Source of the DNA: Nocardioides oceani
Lineage (GTDB): Bacteria > Actinomycetota > Actinomycetes > Propionibacteriales > Nocardioidaceae
Direction: 5' to 3'
Assembly (NCBI RefSeq): GCF_030412965.1
Contig: NZ_JAUHJQ010000014.1
Location: 1-64,000 of the forward strand
DNA length: 64,000 bases
This document shows, in pieces, positions 49,940-58,607 of this stretch. The notes under the pieces were generated by a model, which was not told the DNA's origin, did not search any database, and saw only the letters and a program-made list of their open reading frames with translations. The position numbers and the translations under genes were made by a program. Each line of letters starts with the position of its first letter. Positions within the stretch are counted from its first letter, which is position 1.

Positions 49940-52924
49940 ATGAGCACCTCGCTGTCGCTCGGTGCCCAGCGACGTCGCTTCCGGGTCGTCGTGACCATCG
50001 CCCTCGGCTTCGTCGTCCTCTTCGCCGTCCTCCTCCAGCCGGGTCTCCCCCGCGGGGTGCGCGAGCCGGCCAGCGGCCTGGGACTGATGGCAGCCGGCGT
50101 CGCCACGGCGGTCAGCCTGGGGCTGCGCGCGCGGTGGTCGGCCGGGCGCCGGCGACGGGCCTGGCTGTGGCTGGCGGGCGCGGCGGTCAGCGCGGTCCTC
50201 GGCAACGTGTGGTCGGCCGTCGCCGGCTCCGACCCCGTCGCCGACCCGAGCCTGGTCAGCGACCTGAGCGTCTCCCTGGCGCTCGCCCTGTCGATCGCCG
50301 GCCTGCTCACCTTCCCGACCGCGCGCCGCCGCGGCCGCGACCTGGTGATCATGGTGCTCGACGGGGCCGTCGGCGGCGCGGCCGTGCTGGTCATGGCCTC
50401 GGTCCTCGTCTACGACCAGCTCCTCCAGTCCGTCGACGAGATCTTCGGACCGGAGTTCTTCAGCCTGCTGATCCCGTTCCTCGACGTCGCCCTGGTGACC
50501 TTCGGCCTCTTCCTCGTGCTGCGCGGGCGCGGGGAGAGCCGGCCCGCGCTGGCGCTCCTCGCACTCGGCTTCCTGCTGTACGCCGTCGCGGACCTGTCCT
50601 TCGCGGTGCGGGTCGCCCAGGGCACCTTCGCCTGGGGCGACCTGCCCGACCTCGGGTGGATCGCCGGCTACGTGATCATCGCCGTCGCCTCGTGGTACCC
50701 CATGCGACCTGACACCGACGACCTCGAGGAGCGTCGCACCGTCGCCGACACCCGCGACACGGTGCTGGTGTTCTCCATCGTCGGGGTCGCGGCGATCGTC
50801 CAGGCCGCGCTCAACGACGGCGAGGCGATGCAGCGCGCCCAGGTGTTCCTCTGGCTGCTCCTGGGGCTGGCCGCCGCGCTGCGACAGGTCGTCCTGACCG
50901 CTGACAACGCCCAGCTCCGGCGCGGCCTCGAGCGTCGCGTCGCCGAGCAGACGGCCGACCTGCGGCGCATGGCGCGGCGTACCGAGACCCTGATCACCTC
51001 CGTGGGCGACGGCATCTACGGCGTCGACGCCGACGGCCGGATCACCTTCGTCAACCCCTCCGGCGCGCGCGCCCTCGGCCAGGGCGCGGAGACCCTTCTG
51101 GGACACGACGCGCACGCGCTCTTCCACGCCCCCACGGTCGACGGCACCAGCTATCCCTACGACGGCTGCTACATCGCCGAGGCGATCGCTTCCGGGGTCG
51201 TCACGAACGCCGAGGAGGACGTCTACCTCCGCGCCGACGGCACGACGTTCGCGGTCGAGATCACCGCCAGCCCGCTCCTGGACGACCACGAGGTCACCGG
51301 CGCGGTCGTGGTCTTCCGCGACGTGACCCAGCGCCGCGAGGTGGACCGGATGAAGAACGAGTTCCTCTCCGTGGTCAGCCACGAGCTGCGGACCCCGCTC
51401 ACCTCGATCCGCGGGTCCCTCGGCCTGCTCGCCGGCGGCCAGCTGGGCGAGCTGAGCCCGCGCGCCACGTCGATGGCGCGGATCGCGCTGGAGAGCAGCG
51501 AGCGGCTCACCCGCCTCATCAACGACATCCTCGACCTCGAGCGGATCGAGTCCGGCACCCGACCGATGGAGCTGGCGCCCGCCGAGGCCCGCGAGGTAGT
51601 CGAGGCCGCCGTCGCCGAGATGGACGCGATGGCCCGCGGCTCCGGCGTCCAGCTGGTGGTGGGCGCCGCCGCCGGCCAGGTGCTCGCCGACCGGGACCGC
51701 ATCGTGCAGACGCTGACCAACCTGGTCAACAACGCCGTGAAGTTCTCCTCCGCCGGCGGGCAGGTCGTCGTCGACGCCGTCCCGCAGCCGGGCGGCTCGA
51801 CCGTGCTGTTCCGCGTCGTCGACCAGGGCCGGGGCATCCCCGAGGACCAGATCGCCACGATCTTCGACCGGTTCCACCAGGTCGACTCCTCCGACGCCCG
51901 GCAGAAGGGCGGCACCGGGCTCGGCCTGGCGATCAGCCGCGGCATCGTCGAGCGGCACGGCGGCCGGATCTGGGCGGAGAGCCGCCCCGGCGAGGGCAGC
52001 ACGGTCCAGTTCACCCTCCCCGCCCACCAGCGGGCGCGGACGACCGAGGGGTCGGCGCGGTCCGACGCCCCGACGATCCTCGTCTGCGACGACGAGCCGG
52101 CGGTCGTCGGCACGCTGTCGACGATGCTCGAGCGCCACGGCTACCGCCCCGTCGGCGTCGGGGACGGCGACACCGCGATCGCCCGGGCGGGCGCCGAGCG
52201 GCCCGCCGCCGTGCTCGTCGACCTCCGCATGCCCGGCACCGGCGGCGCCGAGGTGGTCGCCGAGCTGCGCCGCGGCGAGCGCACCCGCAACATCCCGCTC
52301 ATCGTCGTCTCCGGGCTGGGGCCCGAGGCCGCGCCGGAGCTCGGTGCCCAGACCGACGGCTGGCTGGTCAAGCCGGTCACCGAGGAGCAGCTGGTCCAGG
52401 CCGTCGAGGTCGCCCTCACGGGCCGGATGCAGGAGAGCGCCGTGCTGCTCGTCGAGGACGACGAGGACCTCGCGGAGGTGATCACCACGCTGCTGCGCGG
52501 GCACGGCCTCCGCGTCGACCACGCCGCGACCGCGGCCGCCGCGATCGAGGCCGGCCGCTCGCTGCGGCCGCAGGTGCTCGTGCTCGACCTGCACCTGCCC
52601 GACGAGGACGGCTCCGCCGTCGTCGCGGCGTTCCGCGCGGACCCCGCGCTGAGCGGGACGCCGCTCGTCGTCTACAGCGCCGCCGACGTGGAGGTGGCGC
52701 GTCGCGCCGACCTCGAGCTCGGCCCCACCGTCTTCCTCACCAAGGGCCGCAGCGGCCCCGAGGCGCTCGAGGAGCGGGTGCTCGGGCTGCTCGACGCCGT
52801 CACCGGCGGGCCCGCCGCGGCGCCGGCCCCGTCCCCCACCGACGCCACCAGGCCCGGCACCACCCACAGCACCACCGACAGCACCACCGACAGCACCAGC
52901 CCCCGTCCCCAGGAGGAACGTTGA
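49940..52924 (+). CDS. Membrane hybrid sensor histidine kinase with two receiver domains
   Basis: A 994-residue phosphorelay protein. Residues 15-320 hold about 8-9 membrane helices forming an unassigned sensor module; 322-350 a coiled coil; about 350-465 a PAS domain; HisKA with phospho-acceptor His481 (SHELRTP); HATPase_c with NLVNNAV, DQGRGIP and GGTGLGLAIS; receiver 1 at 711-828 (Asp761, Lys811); receiver 2 at 834-950 (Asp883, Lys935). A Ser/Thr/Asp-rich tail follows. It lacks an Hpt domain. First gene of a four-gene coupled operon that includes an arginine decarboxylase and a stand-alone receiver, so the receiver is a likely output partner. Confidence 0.9.
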   Translation: MSTSLSLGAQRRRFRVVVTIALGFVVLFAVLLQPGLPRGVREPASGLGLMAAGVATAVSLGLRARWSAGRRRRAWLWLAGAAVSAVLGNVWSAVAGSDPVADPSLVSDLSVSLALALSIAGLLTFPTARRRGRDLVIMVLDGAVGGAAVLVMASVLVYDQLLQSVDEIFGPEFFSLLIPFLDVALVTFGLFLVLRGRGESRPALALLALGFLLYAVADLSFAVRVAQGTFAWGDLPDLGWIAGYVIIAVASWYPMRPDTDDLEERRTVADTRDTVLVFSIVGVAAIVQAALNDGEAMQRAQVFLWLLLGLAAALRQVVLTADNAQLRRGLERRVAEQTADLRRMARRTETLITSVGDGIYGVDADGRITFVNPSGARALGQGAETLLGHDAHALFHAPTVDGTSYPYDGCYIAEAIASGVVTNAEEDVYLRADGTTFAVEITASPLLDDHEVTGAVVVFRDVTQRREVDRMKNEFLSVVSHELRTPLTSIRGSLGLLAGGQLGELSPRATSMARIALESSERLTRLINDILDLERIESGTRPMELAPAEAREVVEAAVAEMDAMARGSGVQLVVGAAAGQVLADRDRIVQTLTNLVNNAVKFSSAGGQVVVDAVPQPGGSTVLFRVVDQGRGIPEDQIATIFDRFHQVDSSDARQKGGTGLGLAISRGIVERHGGRIWAESRPGEGSTVQFTLPAHQRARTTEGSARSDAPTILVCDDEPAVVGTLSTMLERHGYRPVGVGDGDTAIARAGAERPAAVLVDLRMPGTGGAEVVAELRRGERTRNIPLIVVSGLGPEAAPELGAQTDGWLVKPVTEEQLVQAVEVALTGRMQESAVLLVEDDEDLAEVITTLLRGHGLRVDHAATAAAAIEAGRSLRPQVLVLDLHLPDEDGSAVVAAFRADPALSGTPLVVYSAADVEVARRADLELGPTVFLTKGRSGPEALEERVLGLLDAVTGGPAAAPAPSPTDATRPGTTHSTTDSTTDSTSPRPQEER
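52855..52899 (+). repeat. Short 12-bp tandem repeat in the kinase tail
   Basis: About three copies of a 12-bp unit ACAGCACCACCG encode the repetitive Ser-Thr-Thr-Asp tail at the C-terminus of the hybrid kinase, immediately before the AGGAGG that serves the next gene. Probable slippage-prone linker. Confidence 0.6.
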
Positions 52925-53427
52925 CCACCCGCCTCGACATCACCGTCCGCGCCGCCACCGGTGTCGGACGCACGAAGCTGGCGGCGTACGACCACGCCCT
53001 GCTCAACGCCGGTGTCGGCAACCTCAACCTGATCAAGCTCTCCTCGGTCATCCCGCCGCACAGCACCGTGCGGGTGCTCGAGGACGGCGCCCGCGAGGTG
53101 CTGGCCGGCGGGCACGGCGACAAGCTCTACTGCGTGGAGTCGGCCGCCGTCGCCGAGCACAGCGGGGAGACGGTGTGGGCCGGTCTCGGCTGGACCACCG
53201 ACGCGACGACCGGCGGGCTCTTCGTCGAGCACCACGGCGGCAGCGAGGAGTCGCTCCTCGAGCAGATCACGCTGAGCCTGCACGACATGGACGCCAACCG
53301 CGGGGGCGGCTACGGCCCGGTCCAGGCCGCGACCGCCTCCGCCCACTGCACCGACCGGCCCGTGTGCGCGCTGGTCGTGGCGACGTACTCCGTGGAGGAC
53401 TGGAGCCCGAAGGACAGCCGTGGCTGA
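52921..53427 (+). CDS. pdaD: Pyruvoyl-dependent arginine decarboxylase
   Basis: A 168-residue PvlArgDC-family protein, predicted to make agmatine from arginine. The self-cleaving motif is LIKLSSVIPPHS (Ser41-Ser42): cleavage would convert Ser42 to the pyruvoyl group. GLFVEHHGG (about 101-109) holds a glutamate that could be the proton donor known from the archaeal enzyme. Start TTG 52921 overlaps the kinase stop (TTGA) and has AGGAGG four bases upstream. The family is best known from archaea and chlamydiae. It overlaps the next gene by 8 bp, so it is translationally tied to signalling genes. Confidence 0.85.
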   Translation: MTTRLDITVRAATGVGRTKLAAYDHALLNAGVGNLNLIKLSSVIPPHSTVRVLEDGAREVLAGGHGDKLYCVESAAVAEHSGETVWAGLGWTTDATTGGLFVEHHGGSEESLLEQITLSLHDMDANRGGGYGPVQAATASAHCTDRPVCALVVATYSVEDWSPKDSRG

Positions 53428-53992
53428 GCCGACCGTCCTCGACATCGTGGTCGAGCGCGAGCTCGACGACGAGACGATCGCCGACTACTGGAAGCTCTAC
53501 CGCGAGACCTTCGCCGAGCTCGAGACGCGGGCCATGGCGCGCCACCTCCTCCATGAGCACGAGTTCGTCGAGGAGATGAAGGACGCCCGGGTGATGAAGT
53601 ACGTCGCCCGCAACGCCGCCGGGCAGGTGGTCGGCCTCTCCACACTGACCCGGGACCTGGTGACGGTGCCGTGGATCAGCCCGGGCTGGTGGGCGCACCA
53701 CTACCCCGAGCACACGGCGCGCGACGCCGTCTACTACCTGGGGTTCACCCTCGTGCGGCACGAGGAGCGGAAGTCCAACGTCATGTGGGCGATGATCTCG
53801 ACGATCGTGGAGATGCTCGTCGAGGAGCGGGCCGTCTGCGGCTACGACTACTGCAAGTTCAACGACGAGGTGCTCGGCCTCGGATCGGGTACCGAGTCGT
53901 TGCTGCACCGCATCGCCGACGTGGAGGTGGACGCCGCGGACACCCAGACCTACTACCGGGCGCTGTTCGCCGGCCCCCGCGGGTCGAGCTGA
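53420..53992 (+). CDS. GNAT-like (putative acetyltransferase) protein
   Basis: A 190-residue protein that I tentatively place in the GNAT fold: VMKYVARNAAGQVVGLSTLTRD resembles the beta4 segment, and YYLGFTLVRHEERKSNVMWAMISTIVEML could be the acetyl-CoA helix region, but the canonical Q/R-x-x-G-x-G/A motif is not clear. No membrane segments. The GTG start overlaps pdaD by 8 bp and its stop shares a base with the receiver ATG (TGATG). Acetylation of agmatine or another amine is a guess from context. Confidence 0.6.
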   Translation: MAEPTVLDIVVERELDDETIADYWKLYRETFAELETRAMARHLLHEHEFVEEMKDARVMKYVARNAAGQVVGLSTLTRDLVTVPWISPGWWAHHYPEHTARDAVYYLGFTLVRHEERKSNVMWAMISTIVEMLVEERAVCGYDYCKFNDEVLGLGSGTESLLHRIADVEVDAADTQTYYRALFAGPRGSS

Positions 53993-54363
53993 TGCCCCGA
54001 GCCCTCGTCGTGGACGACGACGACTCCATCCGGGAGATCACCCAGCTCGCGCTGGAGGTCGTCGCCGGCTGGGAGGTCGTCACCGCGGACAGCGGCGCGC
54101 GGGCCATCGAGCTCGCCGCCGAGCACCAGCCCGACGTGGTCGTCCTGGACATGATGATGCCCGACATGGACGGGCTGACGACGTTCCGGCACCTGCAGGA
54201 GCAGGCCTCGACCGCGCACGTCCCGGTGGTGCTGCTGACCGCGAAGGTGCAGGTCGGGGATCGTCAGCTGTGGGACGAGATGGCCGTGGCCGGCGTCATC
54301 TCCAAGCCGTTCGACCCGATGACGCTCGCCGCCGAGATCTCCACGATGCTCGGCTGGGCCTAG
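53992..54363 (+). CDS. Single-domain response regulator
   Basis: A 123-residue receiver with no output domain: acidic pocket VVDDDD (7-12), phosphorylated Asp53 in VVLDMMMPDMDG, conserved Thr in VLLTAK and Lys in SKPFDP. CheY-like, so it acts by protein contact or as a phosphorelay intermediate. Last gene of the kinase-pdaD-GNAT-receiver operon. Tail-to-tail with ribH, four bases apart. Confidence 0.92.
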   Translation: MPRALVVDDDDSIREITQLALEVVAGWEVVTADSGARAIELAAEHQPDVVVLDMMMPDMDGLTTFRHLQEQASTAHVPVVLLTAKVQVGDRQLWDEMAVAGVISKPFDPMTLAAEISTMLGWA

Positions 54364-54367
54364 CGGG

Positions 54368-54847
54368 TCACCGGCCGGTGATGCCGCGCAGGGTGTGCGC
54401 GGTCTGCACCGCCGCGGCCGTCGCCTCGTAGCCCTTGTCCTCGCTCGAGCCGGGCAGGCCGGCCCGGTCGAGGGCCTGCTCGTCGGTGTCACAGGTGAGC
54501 ACGCCGAAGCCGACGGGGGTGCGGTGGTCGAGGGCGACCCGGGTCAGCCCGTCGGTGGCGGCGGAGCAGACGTACTCGAAGTGCGGGGTGCCCCCGCGGA
54601 CCACGACGCCCAGGGCGACCACGGCGTCGTACCCCCGCTCGGCGAGCGCCGCCGCGACGACCGGCAGCTCGAAGGTGCCGGGGACCCGGACGACGATGGA
54701 CTCCCCCACCTGGTGGTCGTCCAGCGCCCGCTCGGCGCCGGCCAGCAGACCGTCCATGACCTCGGTGTGCCAGCTGGCCGCGACGACCGCGACCCGCAGG
54801 TCGCTGGCGTCGACGGGCTGGAGGGACGGGGCGCCGTGGCCGCTCAT
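54368..54847 (-). CDS. ribH: Lumazine synthase
   Basis: A 159-residue 6,7-dimethyl-8-ribityllumazine synthase, which condenses the ribityl-uracil with dihydroxybutanone phosphate. VPGTFELPVVAAAL (about 60-73), ALGVVVRGGTPHFEYVC with the catalytic His, and PVGFGVLTCDTDEQALDR are typical. Last gene of the riboflavin operon; ATGA overlap with ribBA. It assembles as a pentamer or icosahedral shell in relatives. Confidence 0.96.
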   Translation of the reverse strand: MSGHGAPSLQPVDASDLRVAVVAASWHTEVMDGLLAGAERALDDHQVGESIVVRVPGTFELPVVAAALAERGYDAVVALGVVVRGGTPHFEYVCSAATDGLTRVALDHRTPVGFGVLTCDTDEQALDRAGLPGSSEDKGYEATAAAVQTAHTLRGITGR

Positions 54848-56172
54848 GCGTGCGTCTCCTGGGGGTGGGTGTCCGCCGCGGCGGGGTCCGCGACGGTGCT
54901 GGGTGCCGGCTCGACGGAGGTCAGGCCGGGCAGGACGTGACCCATCCGGTCGCGCTTGGTGCGCAGGTAGGCCAGGTTGTGGTCGTTGGGGTGCGGCGTG
55001 AGCGACACCCGCTCGGCGACCGGCACGCCGAAGTCCTCGAGGCTGCTGACCTTCTCGGGGTTGTTGGTGAGCAGCCGGACGCTCCCGACGCCCAGGTCGC
55101 GCAGCACCTGGGTGGCGGCGCCGTAGTGGCGCGCGTCGGCGGGCAGCCCGAGGTCGAGGTTGGCGTCGACGGTGTCGCGACCGCCGTCCTGGAGCTGGTA
55201 GGCCTGCAGCTTGGCGACCAGGCCGATCCCGCGTCCCTCGTGCCCGCGCAGGTAGACCACGACGCCGCGGCCCTCGGCCACGATCCGCTCGAGCGCCTCG
55301 TCGAGCTGCGGGCCGCAGTCGCAGCGGTCGCTGCCGAAGACGTCGCCGGTCAGGCACTCCGAGTGCACCCGCGTCAGCACCGGCTCCTCGCCGCTGATGT
55401 CGCCGTGGACCAGCGCGATGTGCTCGGAGCCGTCGACGGTGATCCGGTAGCCGTACGCCGTGAAGTCCCCGTGCCGCGTCGGCAGCCGGGTCTCGGCGAC
55501 CCGCTCGACGAGGTTCTCGTGGCGCCGTCGGTGCTTGACCAGCTGCTCGATCGAGATCATCGCGATCCCGTGCTCGTCGGCGAACTCGCGCAGCTCGGGG
55601 GCCCGCTTCATCGTGCCGTCGTCGTTGACGACCTCGACGAGCACGCCGGCGGGCGTGAGCCCGGCCAGCGTGGCCAGGTCGACGGCCGCCTCGGTGTGGC
55701 CGCGCCGGACGAGGACGCCGCCCTCCCGGTAGCGCAGCGGGAACACGTGGCCGGGCCGGGTCAGCTCCCACGGCTCGGTCGCGGAGTCGGCGAGCACCCG
55801 GACCGTGTGCGCGCGGTCGGCGGCCGAGATGCCGGTGCTGACGCCGTCGCGGGCGTCGACGGAGATGGTGTACGCCGTGCGCATCTTGTCCCGGTTGTGC
55901 GGGGTCATCAGCGGGATCTCGAGCCGGTCGAGCATCGCGGCCGGCATCGGCACGCAGATGACGCCGCTGCTGTGCCGGATCGTCCAGGCCATCAGCTCGG
56001 GCGTGGCCCGGCTCGCGGCGAAGATGATGTCGCCCTCGTTCTCGCGGTCCTCGTCGTCGACGACGACCACGGCCTTGCCGGCGGCGATGTCGGCGATGGC
56101 CTGCTCGACGGTGTCGAGGCGCACCTTCGCGTGCTGGGGCTCGCCGGTGGCGGGGGTGCCGGGGGTGGTCAT
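54844..56172 (-). CDS. ribBA: Bifunctional DHBP synthase / GTP cyclohydrolase II
   Basis: A 442-residue fusion. Residues 20-215: RibB domain, with VVVDDEDRENEGD (Mg2+ and substrate acidic residues) and TRPGHVFPLR. Residues 225-415: RibA domain with HSECLTGDVFGSDRCDCG (zinc cysteines), VVYLRGHEGRGIGL and LLTNNPEKV. Supplies both precursors of riboflavin. Tail rich in Ala/Pro/Thr. ATGA overlaps on both sides keep it in the operon. Confidence 0.96.
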   Translation of the reverse strand: MTTPGTPATGEPQHAKVRLDTVEQAIADIAAGKAVVVVDDEDRENEGDIIFAASRATPELMAWTIRHSSGVICVPMPAAMLDRLEIPLMTPHNRDKMRTAYTISVDARDGVSTGISAADRAHTVRVLADSATEPWELTRPGHVFPLRYREGGVLVRRGHTEAAVDLATLAGLTPAGVLVEVVNDDGTMKRAPELREFADEHGIAMISIEQLVKHRRRHENLVERVAETRLPTRHGDFTAYGYRITVDGSEHIALVHGDISGEEPVLTRVHSECLTGDVFGSDRCDCGPQLDEALERIVAEGRGVVVYLRGHEGRGIGLVAKLQAYQLQDGGRDTVDANLDLGLPADARHYGAATQVLRDLGVGSVRLLTNNPEKVSSLEDFGVPVAERVSLTPHPNDHNLAYLRTKRDRMGHVLPGLTSVEPAPSTVADPAAADTHPQETHA

Positions 56173-56849
56173 GCGGGGACTCCTTCGTCGACCGGCAGCG
56201 GTGCGACCGGCTGGTGGGTGGCGCGCTCGACGCGCCACCAGGTGATCAGGCCCAGGACGCAGAACGCCCCGTAGAACAGGTACATGCCGGCGGTCGGGTA
56301 GTAGCCGGCCCGCACGAGGGTCGTCACGCCGACCACGTCGACGGCGATCCACACCAGCCAGAACTCCACCCAGCCGCGGGCCATGCCGTAGGTCGCGATG
56401 AGGGAGCCGGCGAGGATCCAGGCCTCGGTGGCGGGGCCCCACGAGCCGATCCGCACGAGGAGCGCGTACGCCGCGGCGTACCCCACCGCGGCGAGGCCGA
56501 GGAGCGCCAGCCGCTCGCGGGCGGTCGCCCACCGGGGCGTGACCGGCGCGGCGTCGGGCGAGCGCCGCGAGGAGCTCCACCGCCACCAGCCGTAGAGGCC
56601 GACCACCACGAACATCACCTGGCGCCCGGCCTGGCCCCACAGCGGCTCGGAGGTCGCGCCGCTGAGCTCGCCGCTGACGAACACGGTGAAGAGCAGCACG
56701 TTGCCGACCAGGCCGACCGGCCAGGCCCAGACCAGCCGGCGCATGCCGAGCAGCGCGCTGGCGAGGCCGAAGCCGTTGCCGACGACCTCGCGGACCGAGA
56801 GGGTGCCGTCGCCGACGGCGATCGTGCCGTGCAGCAGCCAGTCGAGCAT
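56169..56849 (-). CDS. ribM: PnuC-type riboflavin transporter
   Basis: A 226-residue membrane protein with 6-7 hydrophobic helices and the PnuC family end pattern (GYYPTAGMYLFYGAFCVLGLITWW). Within an FMN-riboswitch operon between ribE and ribBA this is the position of RibM in other actinobacteria, which imports riboflavin, rather than nicotinamide riboside like classic PnuC. Aromatic segments LVGNVLLFTVFVSG and WVEFWLVWIAVD line the channel in relatives. TGATG-type junction with ribE. Confidence 0.85.
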   Translation of the reverse strand: MLDWLLHGTIAVGDGTLSVREVVGNGFGLASALLGMRRLVWAWPVGLVGNVLLFTVFVSGELSGATSEPLWGQAGRQVMFVVVGLYGWWRWSSSRRSPDAAPVTPRWATARERLALLGLAAVGYAAAYALLVRIGSWGPATEAWILAGSLIATYGMARGWVEFWLVWIAVDVVGVTTLVRAGYYPTAGMYLFYGAFCVLGLITWWRVERATHQPVAPLPVDEGVPA

Positions 56850-57469
56850 CAGGCCTCCTCGGCGACGGGACGGGTGGGCAGGTGGCCGGCCAGCAGCTTC
56901 TCGACGTGCTTGGCGATCACGTCCGCCTCGAGGTTCACCCGGTCACCGGCCCGGCGGGTGCCGAGCGTGGTGCGGGCGAGGGTCTCGGGGATGAGGCTCA
57001 CCGTGAAGGACCGCTCCCCCGCCTCGACGACGGTCAGGCTGACCCCGTCGACGGTGATCGAGCCCTTGTCGACCAGGTAACGCGCGAGCTCCGGCGGCAG
57101 CGAGACCTCGACGACCTCCCAGTGCTCGCTCGGCGTCCGGCGCAGCACCTCGCCGACGCCGTCGACGTGGCCCTGGACGATGTGGCCGCCGAGACGGGTG
57201 GCCGCGGTGACGGCCCGCTCGAGGTTCACCCGGTCGCCGGGCTGGACGCCGCGGAGGCTGGTCTTGTCGAGGGTCTCCTGCATGACGTCCGCGGTCCAGG
57301 TGTCCTGCTCGCGCGCGGCGACGGTCAGGCAGCAGCCGTTGACGGCGATCGAGTCGCCGAGGCCGGCGTCCTCGAGGACCGTGGTCGCGCGGATCGTGAG
57401 CCGGATGGCGTCGCCCTGGTCCTCGACCGCGGCCACGGTCCCGAGCTCCTCGACGATCCCTGTGAACAT
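56849..57469 (-). CDS. ribE: Riboflavin synthase alpha chain
   Basis: A 206-residue enzyme made of two lumazine-binding repeats: MFTGIVEELGTVAAVEDQGD in the first and GGHIVQGHVDGVGEV/GSITVDGVSLTV in the second. NGCCLTVA is the first-repeat core. It dismutates two lumazines to riboflavin and a pyrimidine that is recycled. ATG one base after the ribD stop. Homotrimer in relatives. Confidence 0.95.
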   Translation of the reverse strand: MFTGIVEELGTVAAVEDQGDAIRLTIRATTVLEDAGLGDSIAVNGCCLTVAAREQDTWTADVMQETLDKTSLRGVQPGDRVNLERAVTAATRLGGHIVQGHVDGVGEVLRRTPSEHWEVVEVSLPPELARYLVDKGSITVDGVSLTVVEAGERSFTVSLIPETLARTTLGTRRAGDRVNLEADVIAKHVEKLLAGHLPTRPVAEEA

Positions 57470-57470
57470 G

Positions 57471-58526
57471 TCAGCGCTCCTCGCTGTCGCGGTGCGGCGT
57501 CATGGTGAACCGCACGTTGGGCTGCTCGCCCGGTCCGTCCGCCCCGAGCACGGTCACGTCGGTGACCGTGGGTCGGAACGCGTCGGCGATGGTGGAGATT
57601 CCGAGGTCGCCCACGGCGGGCAGTCCGGCGCCGAGCATCGCCGGGGCGACGTACGCCACGACCTCGTCGACGAGGCCGGCCCGCAGGAAGGCCGCGGCCA
57701 GGGTGGGGCCACCCTCGAGGAAGACGTGCTGGCGGTCGCGGGCGCGCAGCTGCGCGAGCGCCTCGTGGGGGTCGCGGGTGCGGAGCAGGACGGTCTCGGC
57801 CCGGTCGTCGAACACCCGGCGGTCCGGGGCGAGGTCGCGCAGGCCCATGACCGCGCGCAGCGGCTGGTGGGGCAGGGGGACGTCGTGCTCGTCGCGGACC
57901 GTGAGCGCCGGGTCGTCCACGGCGACGGTCGCGGTGCCGACCAGCATCGTGTCGGCGCGGGCGCGGAGCCGGTGGGTGTCGAGGCGGGCGGCGCGGCCGG
58001 AGACCCAGCGGCTGGTGCCGTCGGCGGCGGCGCTGCGGCCGTCGAGGGTCGTGGCGAGCTTCCAGGTGACGAACGGTCGGCCGTGCTCGACCGCGAAGGT
58101 CCAGGTCCGGTTGAGTGCGCGTGCCTCGTCGGCGAGCAGGCCCTGCTCGACCTCGATGCCCGCCGCCCGGAGCGTGTCGGCCCCGCCGACCGCGACCGGG
58201 TTGGTGTCGGCCTGGGCGAAGACCACGCGGCGGACGCCGGCCTCGACGAGCGCGCGGGCGCACGGGCCGGTGCGACCGGTGTGGTTGCACGGCTCCAGCG
58301 TCACGACCGCGGTCGTGCCCCGCGCCCGCTCCCCGGCCCGCGCCAGCGCGTCGGCCTCGGCGTGGGCGGTCCCGGCGCCGCGGTGGTGACCCTCGGCCAC
58401 GGTGGTGCCGTCGTCGGCGAGGAGCACGCAGCCGACGCGCGGGTTCGGGCCGAGCGGCACGCCGGGGGTCGCGGCGAGCTCGAGCGCCCGGCGCATCGCG
58501 CCCCGCTCCGCACCGCTGACCGTCAT
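57471..58526 (-). CDS. ribD: Bifunctional riboflavin biosynthesis deaminase/reductase
   Basis: A 351-residue RibD. N-terminal deaminase (about 1-150) with the zinc site HAEADAL and PCNHTGRTGPCARAL; C-terminal NADPH reductase (about 155-351) with VTWKLATTLDGRSA and VFLEGGPTLAAAF. First gene of the operon, directly after the FMN riboswitch and its SD-sequestering hairpin. ATG 58526 has GAGGGG about 6 nt upstream. Confidence 0.95.
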   Translation of the reverse strand: MTVSGAERGAMRRALELAATPGVPLGPNPRVGCVLLADDGTTVAEGHHRGAGTAHAEADALARAGERARGTTAVVTLEPCNHTGRTGPCARALVEAGVRRVVFAQADTNPVAVGGADTLRAAGIEVEQGLLADEARALNRTWTFAVEHGRPFVTWKLATTLDGRSAAADGTSRWVSGRAARLDTHRLRARADTMLVGTATVAVDDPALTVRDEHDVPLPHQPLRAVMGLRDLAPDRRVFDDRAETVLLRTRDPHEALAQLRARDRQHVFLEGGPTLAAAFLRAGLVDEVVAYVAPAMLGAGLPAVGDLGISTIADAFRPTVTDVTVLGADGPGEQPNVRFTMTPHRDSEER

Positions 58527-58530
58527 CGTG

Positions 58531-58581
58531 CCCCTCGCCCTGTCGTGTCCGCTGCTCGCGGTCTCCGGGGTGACAGGGGCG
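58531..58581 (-). promoter_or_regulatory. Ribosome-site sequestering hairpin (riboswitch expression platform)
   Basis: On the minus strand CGCCCCTGTC (58581-58572) can pair, with one bulged C, with GACAGGGCG (58544-58536), which runs into the GAGGGG ribosome site before the ribD ATG. The aptamer just upstream could switch this hairpin. Translational control is therefore more likely than transcription termination. Confidence 0.5.
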
Positions 58582-58607
58582 TTCGACACGTACGTGCCGA
58601 GCCGCCT

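Noticed and set aside
49936..49941. GGGTAT as SigB-type -10 before the hybrid kinase
   Set aside because: It overlaps the ATG itself, so it cannot be the promoter of that start.
49463..52867. 1134-codon minus-strand frame opposite the hybrid kinase
   Set aside because: Fully antisense to a gene with clear kinase and receiver motifs; no recognisable protein features. Same for the 1137-codon minus frame at 43577-46990 opposite ssuA-D.
56169..56849. Nicotinamide riboside transporter PnuC
   Set aside because: Operon context with an FMN riboswitch and rib genes favours the RibM riboflavin function, although the fold is the same.
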